This document shows positions 12,601-26,200 of a stretch of 64,000 nucleotides of DNA, piece after piece (within the stretch, counting starts at the first letter, position 1; every line of letters starts with the position of its first letter). The position numbers and the translations under genes were made by a program. The stretch is taken from NCBI GenBank assembly GCA_026874595.1, contig CM049307.1, positions 61,904,370 to 61,968,369 on the forward strand. Reading direction: 5' to 3'. This DNA is from Sipunculus nudus. Its lineage: Eukaryota > Annelida > Sipuncula > Golfingiida > Sipunculidae. The notes beneath the pieces were generated by a model. The model saw only the letters and a program-made list of their open reading frames with translations. It searched no databases and was not told the DNA's origin.

Positions 12601-15600
12601 CATGTGTATGCCTACTGTTCTAACTCTTCCTGTATATTTTAATGGACTACATTACCCTCTTCATTACAATTATACCTACATTGCAGGTGTATTTTAAAGC
12701 CCTGGTGCATTGTGGGTGGCACATTTTTAGCCCACAAACCCTAACCAGCAGAGGTTTACTCCTGTGAGGCCGATTCTCCACAGTGTGCTTCAGCTATTGA
12801 ATCCACTATTTTTTAATGCAGGTATGCACCCTACTCCCTTACAACTGTTATACATGTATTCATTGTATGTTTCAGGTTGCCAGAAATTCCACCCGACACC
12901 CCAGAAACTAATCCTGTGATGAGGTTTGATGAAGTCCCGCGCTTCAATGTCATTTCTCCAAACGCTATCATTACTGGATGTGCAAAGTTAGCAATCAAAT
13001 ATGACATGGGTATGGGAGAGCAAAATAACAAACTCAAAGGTAAGCAAGTATAAAGTGTTGTATTTTTAAGCCTCTATTTAATGTAATACATGTTATTTTT
13101 TGCGATAGTTAAAGTTCATGAATCAGCAAGGTTGGACCTGTGGGAACACATAATGATTTTATAAATTGCCTGGAATAATTTTTTTTCTACAAAAATTAAA
13201 CTGAAAAAGAAAAATTAAGGTTAATGAGAACCAACACTGATTATTTCTGAAAGCACAAACCGTTGACATATTTAAATACACTGACATAACCACACAAGAA
13301 ATCTGTGGTGTATCCTAGTACAAGTATTGTTTAATGATGCCTTCCAATTAAACTCTCACTGTGTGGAACTAATTATTGACTGGTTACAAGCTTCATAATG
13401 TTGTGTAGTAGTGGTAGGAATTAGTTTTAAAATTATAATCAATGTTTGAGAAACGACTGATGATTGATTATTATTTGGTTATTTTATGTTCTTTCTAAAT
13501 AACCATGAAATCTGCTGTACACTAATTATTGTACACTAAATATTGACTAGTAAATAGTGTGACATATACATCAGTATTCATAATGAAGCCACCTTCATCC
13601 AAGCTTGACTTACTTTGAATAATTGTTGGCTGCGCAAGGTTCTGTTTTGATGCTGTTTGTTACTTTGTGTTCATATATCTCTGACAGGATTAGATTTTTG
13701 CATGTGCATAGAAAAGAGTTTTTCATTGATTATGCAAAAATTTAATTCATTTAATCTATTTTGAAAGAAAACGACCAATCATTGATTTAATTGATGAATA
13801 GGCACATTTCTATTGTGTAATCAAGGCCTTGAGATTTTTTATAATCAGTGTTTGTCAATGGTTCTTGCAAGATTTATTCATGAGTGACCAGTTTAAGGCA
13901 TGTAATGGTGAATTATTCATTTAAAGTTCAAGAAAAGGGATAAAATTCACATTTTGATAGATCTTATGAGGGTGGACTTGTAGGAGGAGAGATTAAGTAG
14001 CGACCATTTCCGTTTATATAAGTTTCAGTTACTTTAGATCAGGTTAGAGAACATGGTTCATTAGTTGTTTAAATGGCACAGTAACACATGGGATATTTAC
14101 ATAGAGGATTCATGTTTGATTATTCATCCACAGATCCCAATGAAACAAAAGATTTTGAGACTGTCTTCAATCCTATGGAGGAATTATCTGTACCCATGAA
14201 CACGGCGTGGAAGACGGCAAAGCATCTGAGTTATGTTAGGAGCACAGAAGGTTACATGAAAGCATTTCAAAGGGTAAGTAATTATTGTCCTTGATTTGGG
14301 TTTGTCTGTCTGTTCATCTGACGGTCTGTCTGTTTCTGTGTGATGACTTTCCTAAATATTATCCAATATCATTTAAATTTTGGTCAGTGATTGCTTTGAT
14401 GCATACCTTGGAAGGGATTGTGTTTTTGTGTGTCTGTCTGATAAGATAATAATACAATAGCATCTTTCATTATTTATATCAAGAATCAGCATATTTAGTG
14501 TTACTAGTCACCAACAGGTGTCGCTAACAGGTGACATAAATTTCTTGAATTTTTTTGCAGTAACTGCTAGGTGCTGCCATCTGTTGAGCATGGTTAAAAC
14601 TATTTGCTCTTAGACTTTAAAATCATATCAGACTTGAAGGCTGAAGCGGTGGACATAAATTCCTTGGATTTGCTTGCTTTTAAGCTGTTATGATACCAGC
14701 TCTATCACACATTTTACATTAACTCTGCAATTTGTAGCTTACTTAAAGTTTGCAGCTTGTGCGCTAAGATTAGCTCTTAATGACTTTTAACTGGATATGT
14801 TTGTCGTTTGTAATAATGAGCTTCTTAATGAATCAGTATTTTGCTGCAATACTTCTTTAAGCTCAGAGAAATGACTTCCTTAATACTGAATTATAGCAAC
14901 TGGTCTGGGTTGCCTTGACCTTTGTCATTCCACCTTGCTCAGTGCAGAGCATGCATCCAAATTGTACATAAAGAAATTTGAAACTTGACACCCAGACAAA
15001 CCGTTATATGATTTCCATGTAAATTCAAGATTGTACTGTGATGCTCGATATTTTTTAAGCCACAGGGTAAAATTAAGAAATGAAAGATAAATGTGGAAAA
15101 TGTCTGATCAGATCTGTATATTATCAGATACACCCACAAATTGAGAGGGCCAAGAATGAAAGATGGATCAGTGAGCCTTTATACAACGCTGTCAAGGTAA
15201 AATTTTATTTGTTTTTAGCTAATGATAGGATAAGAAAAAATAATATTTTACATTAAATGCCATTATTTTACATCAGGAGGTATGCATTTCAGAATACATT
15301 CAGTTTACCTGAAGAAGAGCTGTTTTAATGTTTAAATTAAATCGAATTTGCAGGTGAATGAAATTGTGTCTATCCACAGGTACTACACAATTAACAAGAT
15401 GACTGCTGACAACGCGAAATGTATTACTTTCCTAATTATTTTGTTTCACTTAAAAAATATTTCTGAAGTGGTTTTAATCGTATTTCAAAGGCTGTTCCCG
15501 AGCCCACAAAAATCTTCACTCTTTTGAAAATATTTCACACAGAATGCTACTATTCATGCTTGTTTGGTTATTAATAAAAAAGTATTTTAAGGATATCTGT

Positions 15601-18600
15601 GGTCAGTCATATATAAACAAATCATATATTATTCATTCATTGTTTAGGAGGTATCAGCTAATCGCCACAACTTGACAGATTACCAGAAGAGCCTGGTTGA
15701 CATGTATCTTCTGGAGGGCCGCCTTAATGGTATTGAACTGGTGGGGGACACAAAACAAAGATTTGTTGGAACACTAAAGAGATTAATAGACTCTAAAAAT
15801 CATTACAGGTAAGGGTCTCTGATAGGTAAGCGTTTGTGAATAATTTTGTACACCTTAGTGTGTGTAAAAAGAAAACATAGTTTGAACTTGATAATAAATT
15901 TTATTATTTCATGAAGGAGCATTGTAAATCTAACTCCATTCCATTGCAGAACCCTTGTCAACCATTTTTTTCACAATATTTCTAGAAACAATATAATGAA
16001 CTTGAAGTTCATAAATAATAAAGACCATGATCTAAGCTATTTTTGTTCCCTTCATCCTCGGAACGGAGGACATTGATTTGGGTTTGTCTGTCTGTCCCTC
16101 TGTCTAGCTGTCGGTCTGTCAGGTTTTCATTTCCATGCGATAACTTTCCTAAACATTATCAGATTTCATGCAAGTTTGGGTCAGTGATTGCCCTCATGCT
16201 TACCTTGCTTGGGAATGGTTTTGGAGAGTCTGTCTCACAAGATAATAATGCTATATGAAATTTTAATTTTTCATATGATGAATCAGCACATTTAGTTTCA
16301 CTTATCACCAACAGGTGTCACTTGCAGAGGACATATTCATTGAATTTGCTTGTCAGACCTAATATTCATAGAAATAAATAAATGAATATTGAAACTCAGT
16401 CTTTCCTTTACAAATTTGCGCATATAGTTCCTCTCATGATTGTTTTAAATGAAGCCTCTAAATGTGAAAACAGTTGTGAAAAAAACAGCTCTAGTTTACG
16501 GAAATTGTGAGTCAGTCTTCATAGGAGTGAAGAAATTAAAATCTGTCATCTCATCTCATCTGTTCTATATGTACCTGTAGATAATGGTAACATATTTTAA
16601 ATGTAGCCATCTGAAAAGATTGAATAAAAGCATTGCCCTAATGGAATTCTATCATTTTTCACATTATCTCTTTCAGAAACAAAGTCATGTTAGCAACCAA
16701 TTTGTTTTCTCACACAATAGAAGATACTGCGTTGATTAGATCTATGCCAAAGTCTCTGGTGGAACAACTGGCAGTAGACAAGTAAGTTTTGACATAAAAT
16801 CATATTTGATGTTTTATGTAGACACAGCATTTACACTTACATGCCAAGGGAAGTGCAAGAATGGTTTTGAAAACCCACAGCTATTGTTTCTGTGAAAATT
16901 AAAATCTTGTGTATAGATATTATTTGTATACAGAAAACACGAGTGCACTCTATTTAGACAAAACAGTAAATTAGGGTTTTGAGATTATCAATATGCTTTG
17001 AGATTATTTTAATTTTACAGATTACACCCAGACAAAGGTCCATGGAAGGTCAGTCTACAGCCTCAGGTATACTCACAGTTCATGGAGTACTGTGACCAGC
17101 GGCTGTTACGCTGGAATCTGTGGCAAGCATATCAAAACAGGGCATCCATAAAACAGGACCAGGTCAACCTGTCTAATCACATGATAATCAAGGACATCAG
17201 AGTCTGCAGGTATCCAATTTAATTTTCTATGCATGACTCGGATAAGATATGCTATCAAGTCTTGGGAAACCTCTGTATTATCGACACCTCTTCATTACTG
17301 GTATCTTTCTATTATACACACCTGTCTTAAGACTCCTTTTTATTAAAGACATCTCCCTAATAAGACACCTTTCTATTATACACACCCCTCTATAAAGACA
17401 CCTTTCTATTATACACATCTCTATTTAGGAAACCTTTCTATTATACACACCTCTCTTATAAGGAACCTTTCTGTTACCTACACAACTCTATTTAGGACAC
17501 TTTCTGTTAAGGACACCTCTCTATTAAGACACCTTTCTTTTATGCACACCTCTCTATTTAGGAACCTTTCTATTACATGTACCTCTCTATTAAGGACACT
17601 TTCTGTTTAGAAAACCACTCTTATTGTATACACCTCTCTGTTAAGGAAACCTTTCTATTATATGCACCTCTCTATTAACATCCCTTTCTATTATATACAA
17701 CTCTCTTTTAAGTACACCTTTCTTTTATACACACTTCTCATTTTGGAAACCTTTCTATTTAACAACCCTCTCTAATAAGGAACCTTTCTATTACATAAAC
17801 CTCTCTATTAAGGAAACCTTTCTATTATACACACCTCTCTTATAAGGAACCATTCTATTACATATACCTCTCTAGTAAGGACACTTTCTGTTAAGGAAAT
17901 ATATCTATTATATAGACCTCTATTAAGACATCTTTCTTTTATACACACCTCTCATTAAGACACCCTTCTATTATATACAACTCTCTTTTAAGGACACCTT
18001 TCTATTAATCACACCTCTCTTTTATATACAGCTTTCTATTAAGACATCTTTCTTGTATGCACACCTCTCTCACACCTCTAAACATGCCACTCTATTGAGG
18101 ACACCTTTTTTGTAATAAAATCAATATTATTAGCATTAGCAGACTGCCTTCAGTATCAGATAAGGCAACAGGTGAATAATTCACTCTGTGCAGCCAGATA
18201 CAGATCAAGAGTTCACTCAGTGCAGTAGTTGCACCTGCATATTATTTTTAGTTCACTTTGGGGCAACTGCCTGCCTCAGTTGAGCTTGGTCATCCAAGTG
18301 CACTTGACTGAGAAGTTTTATGTATCAGCCTGGAATTGTGAATGTCTACACATCTCAGATAGCTTCTTCTAAAAGACTAGTGGTGCCATCTACAGTAATT
18401 TTTGCAATGTATGTCCCTGCTTATTCCTCAGGAGTGATTTGACATGTCTGCCTAAAATTGTGCATGTTGATACATCTTAAAGAGTTAAGTTGTATACAAG
18501 ACTTGTGGTGCCACCTACAATTGTTTTTTGGTCCCATGCATCTGTGCACATAGCACAACAGTGGTTTTAAGTATCTGTCTGATATTTTGCATGTCCATTC

Positions 18601-20182
18601 ATCTTTGAGGGATTTTACGTACACAAGACTGGTGGTGCCACTTACAATCATTAGCTCAGCTGACTATAAGTCATCTGAGCTATAGTGGTGGTCCTTTGTT
18701 TGTTGGCCAACCGGCCTTCTGTCTGTCCATTAAACTGGCACGTTTATGTTTATAACATTTCAGTTTGATGGTAGATTGATCCACCGGGCATCATTTTCTG
18801 TATAATATTTGTGAATTACAGAAAAGAAGTGGCTCATCTGCTGGGATATGAGAATTTTGCAGAGATGTCTATGGAAACAAAAATGGCAGGGAGTGTAGAA
18901 AACGTAATCAGCATGATAGAAAGGTAACACACACATTTTGATCAACTGTCAGATTACAGTTTAGCCACCGACTGCGATGCAATGGTTTAGCTCTTCATTG
19001 GGAGATAAATGTAATTAAAATTTAAGTAAAAGCATATGCAAATTAACATTAAATCAAATGATAATATCAAATTTACATTGTTCAAGGTTCCATTTTTATG
19101 CTTTAATGTCCTTGCTGTATTTCCGTGAGATTTTTCTCCATTTACTTTGACTTTTATGTACATGTGCATACATCATGCATAACTTTTTGAGAGCATCAGT
19201 GGTACAAAATTGTACTCAATTTAATTCAGTTTGACAAACAAATTATCAGTGACTCATACAGTTGATTAATCATCACAAAAGAAGTAACTCTGCTGGCCTA
19301 AAACATTGTAAAACAAAATGAAATTAGTGATAATTTTTCAGACCATCTGAATTGTAGCATGAAGACAAAGTTCAAACCTGTTTCCCAAGAGGACATAGCC
19401 AGGTTAGAGAAGTTTGCCTGCAGTGAGGGCTTCCCGGGGCCCCTAGAATTATGGGATGTCCCATTCTGGAGGAGAAGAGAGAGGGATCACCTCTACGGGT
19501 ATGACACTCAGTTTCTCTATAATCATGTGTGAATATGTGTGTGTAATATGTGTATATGTTTGACACAGTCACCATTGATATCAAGGCATATGTCTGGTTT
19601 ACCTTTTCATCACACAGTTAGATGTACCCAAAATCTCAATCCATACTAAAAATTGGGTCACTACAACTTAGTTCCTTCGAGATATTAAAGAAAAACCTCA
19701 ATTTTCCATTTAAAACCCTTTGTTACATTTCAAGACTGTCTAATATCAAAACCATTGATCTGTTTTTGACCATATTTAAAATAAATATTCCACTATATGT
19801 TTCTTATGTACATACCAGAAATTTTTGTCAGTATTGTGTAATTTCATGAAGTTATGGAATAAAACATATGAAATTTGTAAAACATCAGGAAAGATATTTA
19901 CTCATGAGAATTATTGTAGCTAGTGTATTTTTTTTCAGGTATATAACTTTATTTGTTCAAGATTCATTTGTATACCCAAAATTAAATCTGATTTTTTTTC
20001 AATTTTTTAAATTATTAGCATAAATATAAAATCAGTACCTTACATTTTGGCCATTGCAATTTTTTTTCCTGTGAGTACTGTCTGATAAAATACCACAGCA
20101 TATACATATAGGGATTTAATCTGTTAAAATCTGAAATCTTGTCTAGGCAAATTTAAAATCTGCCTGGATTTCAATCTCATCT

Positions 20183-20231
<49 letters not shown>

Positions 20232-23200
20232 ACAAAAGTATATTTTCCATTTGCTAAAATTTCCAAAATTCTGCTGAGCAACACAACCCATGGGTCCCTT
20301 GTTGATACCATGAAACCTGTACCCAGCGACCACTGCAGCCAGAAACAGTCTGTGACTTATGATGGAAAACTGAGTGCACTGAGCTTAATCACTCTTTAAT
20401 GCCTCTGTGTTGAGCAACTGTTTGTAGTGCGTGACCACCAATTGCTCAGATGTGGCCAGTCGCTGGTCTTTACCGCCGTTTTTTTTTAACAAAGCCTATT
20501 TTTGAACACGTCCTATTTGTTTAATAATTGTCTAAAACATCTTTACCGTGAAGGATCACATGCTTTAGGGGAACTCCCTCATTATTATTCATCTAACAGA
20601 ACACTTGTTGTATTTCTTACACAGCCGCTATGTTTACAAGAGCGTTTGTTGACCCGAGTCACAACTAGTCTGACAAAGTGTAAAAACCATTTGCGCGGGT
20701 TAAAAAAGCTGGGCGGAATTTTACGAAACCTGGGATTATGTTCAGGTCACATGTGAACTGCTGCGCCCTGATTTTGTTTTGACCTCTGGCGGATCTCTCT
20801 TTGGCGGATACACGTAGTCGCTTGTCGACTACCCGTATTCTAGTTATCAATTGCTTTATCCCACACATTTCGACTTGACAACATGTCAGTTTGTGACCAT
20901 GACAAACTTACAACCTGCTTTGATTACATCAGTTGAATATTCATCAGTATAACAATATGACTCAGTGCTTACTACCAATATAGATAGACTGTTTGAAAAT
21001 GTGAGCAGTCACCTGTAATCTAATTATTGATCCCTTCATACCTGCTTTGAAGTTAATTTAGATTTCAAATAAGGCTGCTTCTAATTTGATAAACAAAGTG
21101 ACTCAGTGTGTACTCATCGTTAATTCCTAGTTTGTGTTTGCAATATGATAAAAAGGCTCTTCAAAGGCTTGTTTAATAAAGTTATCAAAGGACAAGCTTT
21201 CTTTGATAATTATAAACAAGATTCCCTTTGTTTTTTGTTAAGCAGAATTCATTTTTTAGCTCAGCTGACTAAGTCAGCTGAGGTATAGGAATGGCACTCC
21301 CGGTCATCCATTGGCAGGGCACAAATCGTAACTGCTGGTCCTAGAAACTTCTAACTAAATATCCAGGGAGGTCAATAAAAATTCTCCTTGGTAACCCAGA
21401 AATTTGGTCACTGTGACATATATCCTCCATGCTATGGGGCCTGAAAGTACCACCCAGAATAAAAAAAAAATGGATACAAAACCTCCAATATCTTGATAAT
21501 TAATGCATGGATTGTCATGAATCTTGCCTTGAATATTGACCATGACTAGTTTTGTCAGTTCCCTAAAAATGGAGGCGCCACCTGTATTTTTTTGTTAATT
21601 TACAAATATTTTTATATTTGTTTTTTTCTAAAACATTTCAACAGTCATGTCAGTTTCTCAGCTGTGATTACATCTAGTGTCCCAAAACCTGGTGTGTTTA
21701 TTGATCACAAATGGATATCCTATAGTAATCACCCTGTCTGTCTGTTAGTCTGTCCATCTGTCCATCCACACAAATTTGTTTCCAGATGGTAACTCCAGAT
21801 TGGATTGAGATATGGATTTCAAACTTGATTTACATATGGCCCACCACTAAAGCAAGAACCTATATGATTTTTTGGCCATGAGGTCAAATGTCAAGGTCAC
21901 AGGACTCGCTTATTAAAAAAGATTATGGCTGCAATTAAAGCCAAGTTTTTCATCCTAAACTTTCCATCTTGCACATTTGGCTGACTTGCCAGTATGGGGA
22001 GAGCATAAATGAATTTGGGGTCACAAGGTCAAGTTCACAGGGGCCATCTGTTCAAAAATTAGTTTCCAGATGATAACTCCAGTTTAGTTTGACATACTGG
22101 TTTGGATTTATGGCTCACCACTAAAGTAAGAACCATGTTGATTGTCAGGTCCAATAGTTAAACGTCAAGTTCACAGGAACCATTCATTCACAAATTAGTT
22201 TATAGATGATAATTCTGCTTTGGATAGACAGATTGGCTTCAAACTTGATTTATTAATGACCCACCACTTCAGTGAATTCATTTTGATTTTGAGGGTCCAG
22301 AGATCAAAGTTGAAGGTCACAGGAGCCACAACTTTAAAAAGATTGTGGCTGCACTGTTAATTAAACTTTTCATCCCAAACTTTTAATCTTTCAGACATGG
22401 GTTATCTGGTCAGAGGTCAAGGTCACTTCTTGAAAGATTGTTACAGTAATCTAAATGCTGCAAGTTCAAGGATAATATGATTTTTTAGTCACAAAGTCAT
22501 TGGTTAAGGTCACAGGACTCTCATTCTGAAAAATTTCTCTAAGAATATCCTTATAGACAAATTAAGCTGACCATCGAGACCCATGGCTCCTTAGTTAAAA
22601 TAAATACTGTTGTTAACTTGTAAAAATTGTTGTGAATATCTTGACTTATTTGATGAATATATCCTCCATCTATTTGTATTATTAATAAATCAATGTTAAC
22701 ATAGACATATATGCCTTGGTTTTCTTTGTTCACTTCATGCTGAGTCTTAAAGACCACCTGAGACTTAAGACCACGTATGACTTAAGACCACCTGTGACTT
22801 AGGACCGCCTGTGACTTAAGACCGCTTTCGGGTGTGGCACATCAGGTGGTCTTAACTCTCAGGTTTTACTGTATTGTGTATTTGGTCTTGCCTTGAAAGG
22901 AACCAATTTCAGCCAGGACTAGACATTATTGAAATTCGACTTAGTGTGTTTTAAATTACCACCTTATCTTCAAAATATTCAAGGTACATGAACATTTGTA
23001 ATAATACATGTTTGATCTCAGTCTATTTGTTGATTTTGGTGGAATACAAAAATTACCCAGCAAAACCATCACAGCACATGGAATTATTCTCCAATTCGTC
23101 TGTTTTTTATGTCGTCATAGTTCTGTGTGTGAGTATATGCAAACCATATGCATTTTACCATAACACGGATGCATAACCAGAGGTCCAATTTTACATGACA

Positions 23201-26200
23201 AAAACTCTGGAATAAGGAGAAGAAACATAAAAGAAGAAACTTAGAAGAAAAACCAGTTGGAAGCATTCTAAAATCTGATGTGTAATGTTATTTGATGCAG
23301 CCACCACTGATAACACCCAGTGCAAGTTTATTTCCATTTCTGTACAGGAAAAACGTAAAAGGTTCAGAATTTAATATTGGCAGATATCATGATAAATTTT
23401 AAGGAGAAAATACTACACTTCATGTATATGTAACATGCATGGTATGTGAACAGGAGCATTAAAAATCATCCATGCAAGTAGCAGTGTCAAACCAGTGTAT
23501 GCTTGTCAGGCAACTATCATATACATTAGAGTGCTGTTTTTCTGAATGCCGTTTTTCCAAAAATTTGTTTTCCCGAAATGTAACCAAAAATTTATTTGTA
23601 TTTACTCTTTTTTTTAAGCATGTTAACGCTTCACATGAACTTTTGTAATTATGACTCACAAAGGGTCAGGTATTTCGGCCCAGTTGTGACCCTAATTTAT
23701 TTTTAGTTCTGGGTTGGTGTTGTGCTTGGGCCAAGGTGTGAAAACTACAGCTAGCCACTCACTGCTGAGCTCAGTACCCCCCTAGAAAAAGGCTGAAAAG
23801 GTTATCCAAGAGAATTTGTCATGTGTATTTTCAACCATATCTTGTTTGTACTCAGGCAAGCATAGTTCATTGGCTGGGGCTAGGACGCCAGGCCAAGTTA
23901 CTGAGCAGTTTACTCACATGGGCATTAGAGAGGTGTCATTAATACATCACTTTATAGCATGAACAGTTAACCGCATCTGGTGAATTTGTTGAAGAAAAGG
24001 GCCTGTGCATATCCTTAAAACACCATATATTTTCTGGTTGTCAAAAGGTTGAAAAGAAACACTGTGTTCCCTAAGTAAAATGGCATGAAGTTTACAATAA
24101 AATGTCTTGTGAACTTCTCACTAGACCTCCGACTGGTTTTCCAAAAGTGTGTTTTTCCAAACAAAAAGCTTGTCCCCAGACTCTTTCGGATAAAAAGCGC
24201 TCTACTGTACTTGCAGGACGGCAGGGATGAAATTTTGAGCTTTCTTTATAAGAATTTGTTGTAAGAGACAGAATGATGTAACTGGGGTTATGCCTCAAGT
24301 GCCAATACAGGGGGGCCTAGGAAGTAAAAATGTTCTTTATTCTTGTTATCTATATTATATTTTACCTATATAACATATAAATATATTTATTGATAAGTTT
24401 AATTTTTTAGATTATATCTAACTTATTCTTCATAATCATGTCGAAATCTGCATTAAATAAAAACTTGATTGACTTATGCTCAGCAACAGTCTTCCAACAG
24501 TCTCTCTTACCACTTACCACTTACTGTTTCCTAGGCCATCACAAGCATAGTATGCTAAGCATGCTGAGCCATTCATCTGTATATCATGTTACTGTCAGAA
24601 ACATTTCACAGGTATCCCCCCCCCCCCCCCCAGTCTGTAGCATATACAAAATCTGTCTATGTCTCATTAGCAAATCTGAGAGGTATTGTGACTGATGAAC
24701 CTGACCTGCCCCTGACCTGACTTGGCATGCAGGGTCAGTGTGTTAAGTAAAGCTTCCTTTCCCTGCCAGGAAATGTGGTTTTTCATATCACTTTCCCTGA
24801 CTCATACAGGTTTCTCTTGTAAAAAAAAATTGGTAAATATTGATTTCCCTCAGTTTCATCTAGATTATTTTCATTATCGTGATAATAAACCATTATGGAA
24901 AGATCTATGTACTCTATGATTTTAAGAAATGCATGTGTACTGTTTTCTCAACTTTTCAAAATTCAGCACTTAGGAAAGTTACTCCTACATCAAATTTCTC
25001 TACAGTTCTTTGCCTTTTCCAGATGTTTTCAGGGCTGTCCCAGAGCTGAAAGTAAAACTTGGCAAAGATTTCCATGAGTTTGTAATAGATTTCTCATTGT
25101 ATAGCAACATTTTTAACCTGGTGGGAGGATATTTTGTCCAGGTCAGTATCATTGAGTCAAAAAAATATGGATTAACAAGCTGATCAACCTGGTATACTGG
25201 GCTTATTACCGTGGTTGGGGAGATATATTTACTGAGATGTAGAATGTTGGCTCATTTTTTATTCTAAAAGTTAAAAGATAATAAAGGTTTTCAGTGGGAT
25301 ACCTTCTCAATAAGGTATGTACAAATATTTTTTTTACATTTATTTTGTGGCACTGTGCTTGTGGCAAAAAAAAAAATCATACCCAGGTATGTTTACCTTG
25401 AAGACCTGGTCAGTGATGATGTTTAAATTGTGTACCGGAATGAGACAGAGGGGCATTCAGGTTTCTGATGATATTTGACTGGTTTCTATCGTTGGACATG
25501 TAAAGAATAGGTTGATGTGAGAAACACATGAAAGATCAATCAAATGTATGCTGCAATGAAACTGTTCCCGAAGAAAGAAACAGAAATATGCATACCTCAT
25601 AAGTAGCAGAAGCGGACCCAGTGGGACTCCATGCCGAGGGTCCATATCCCAGTTTCAGCCGCCACAAAATTTTTTTCATCATGACAGACCAATTTTGAGG
25701 CCTGAAACTCCCGCCACCATTCCACCCCTGCTCCTGAAATTGGGACCTTGAATAAGGTTTTGTCATTAATCTTCCTGGGTTGAACCCTTCATTTCATAAA
25801 GCAAGAAACATGTGTTTTTCACTTTTACTGACCACGCAAGTGGGTGAGAGCCTGGGTCCAATGAAAGGCCAGCCATGCTCAAATCCCTCACTGAAAGCAA
25901 GCAATATAAATATGAATATTGTGGGGTTGAGTGACCATGATGCATACATTCCAGTCATTGCCGAAGGCAGTTCGGCTGTGCTCGGTCTAACTTCCTCGCA
26001 AGTTAGAAATGCGGAAAAACCACTAAAATTGATGTGTACATTAAAAATTATTTATTCTCATATATCACCTATGTCACTGCAGGGACAATAACCTTTAAAA
26101 TGATGTATGTCACAGTGTCATACGCAAAGTGGTTTCAGAGAACATTGCAAACAAATGTGGACTGAATTCCTTTTATAAGTATTAGATAATGGGGATTAAT

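Noticed and set aside
25780-26091. 103-codon open frame in intron 9
   Set aside because: No domain, no splice signals with matching phase, composition as in non-coding surroundings.
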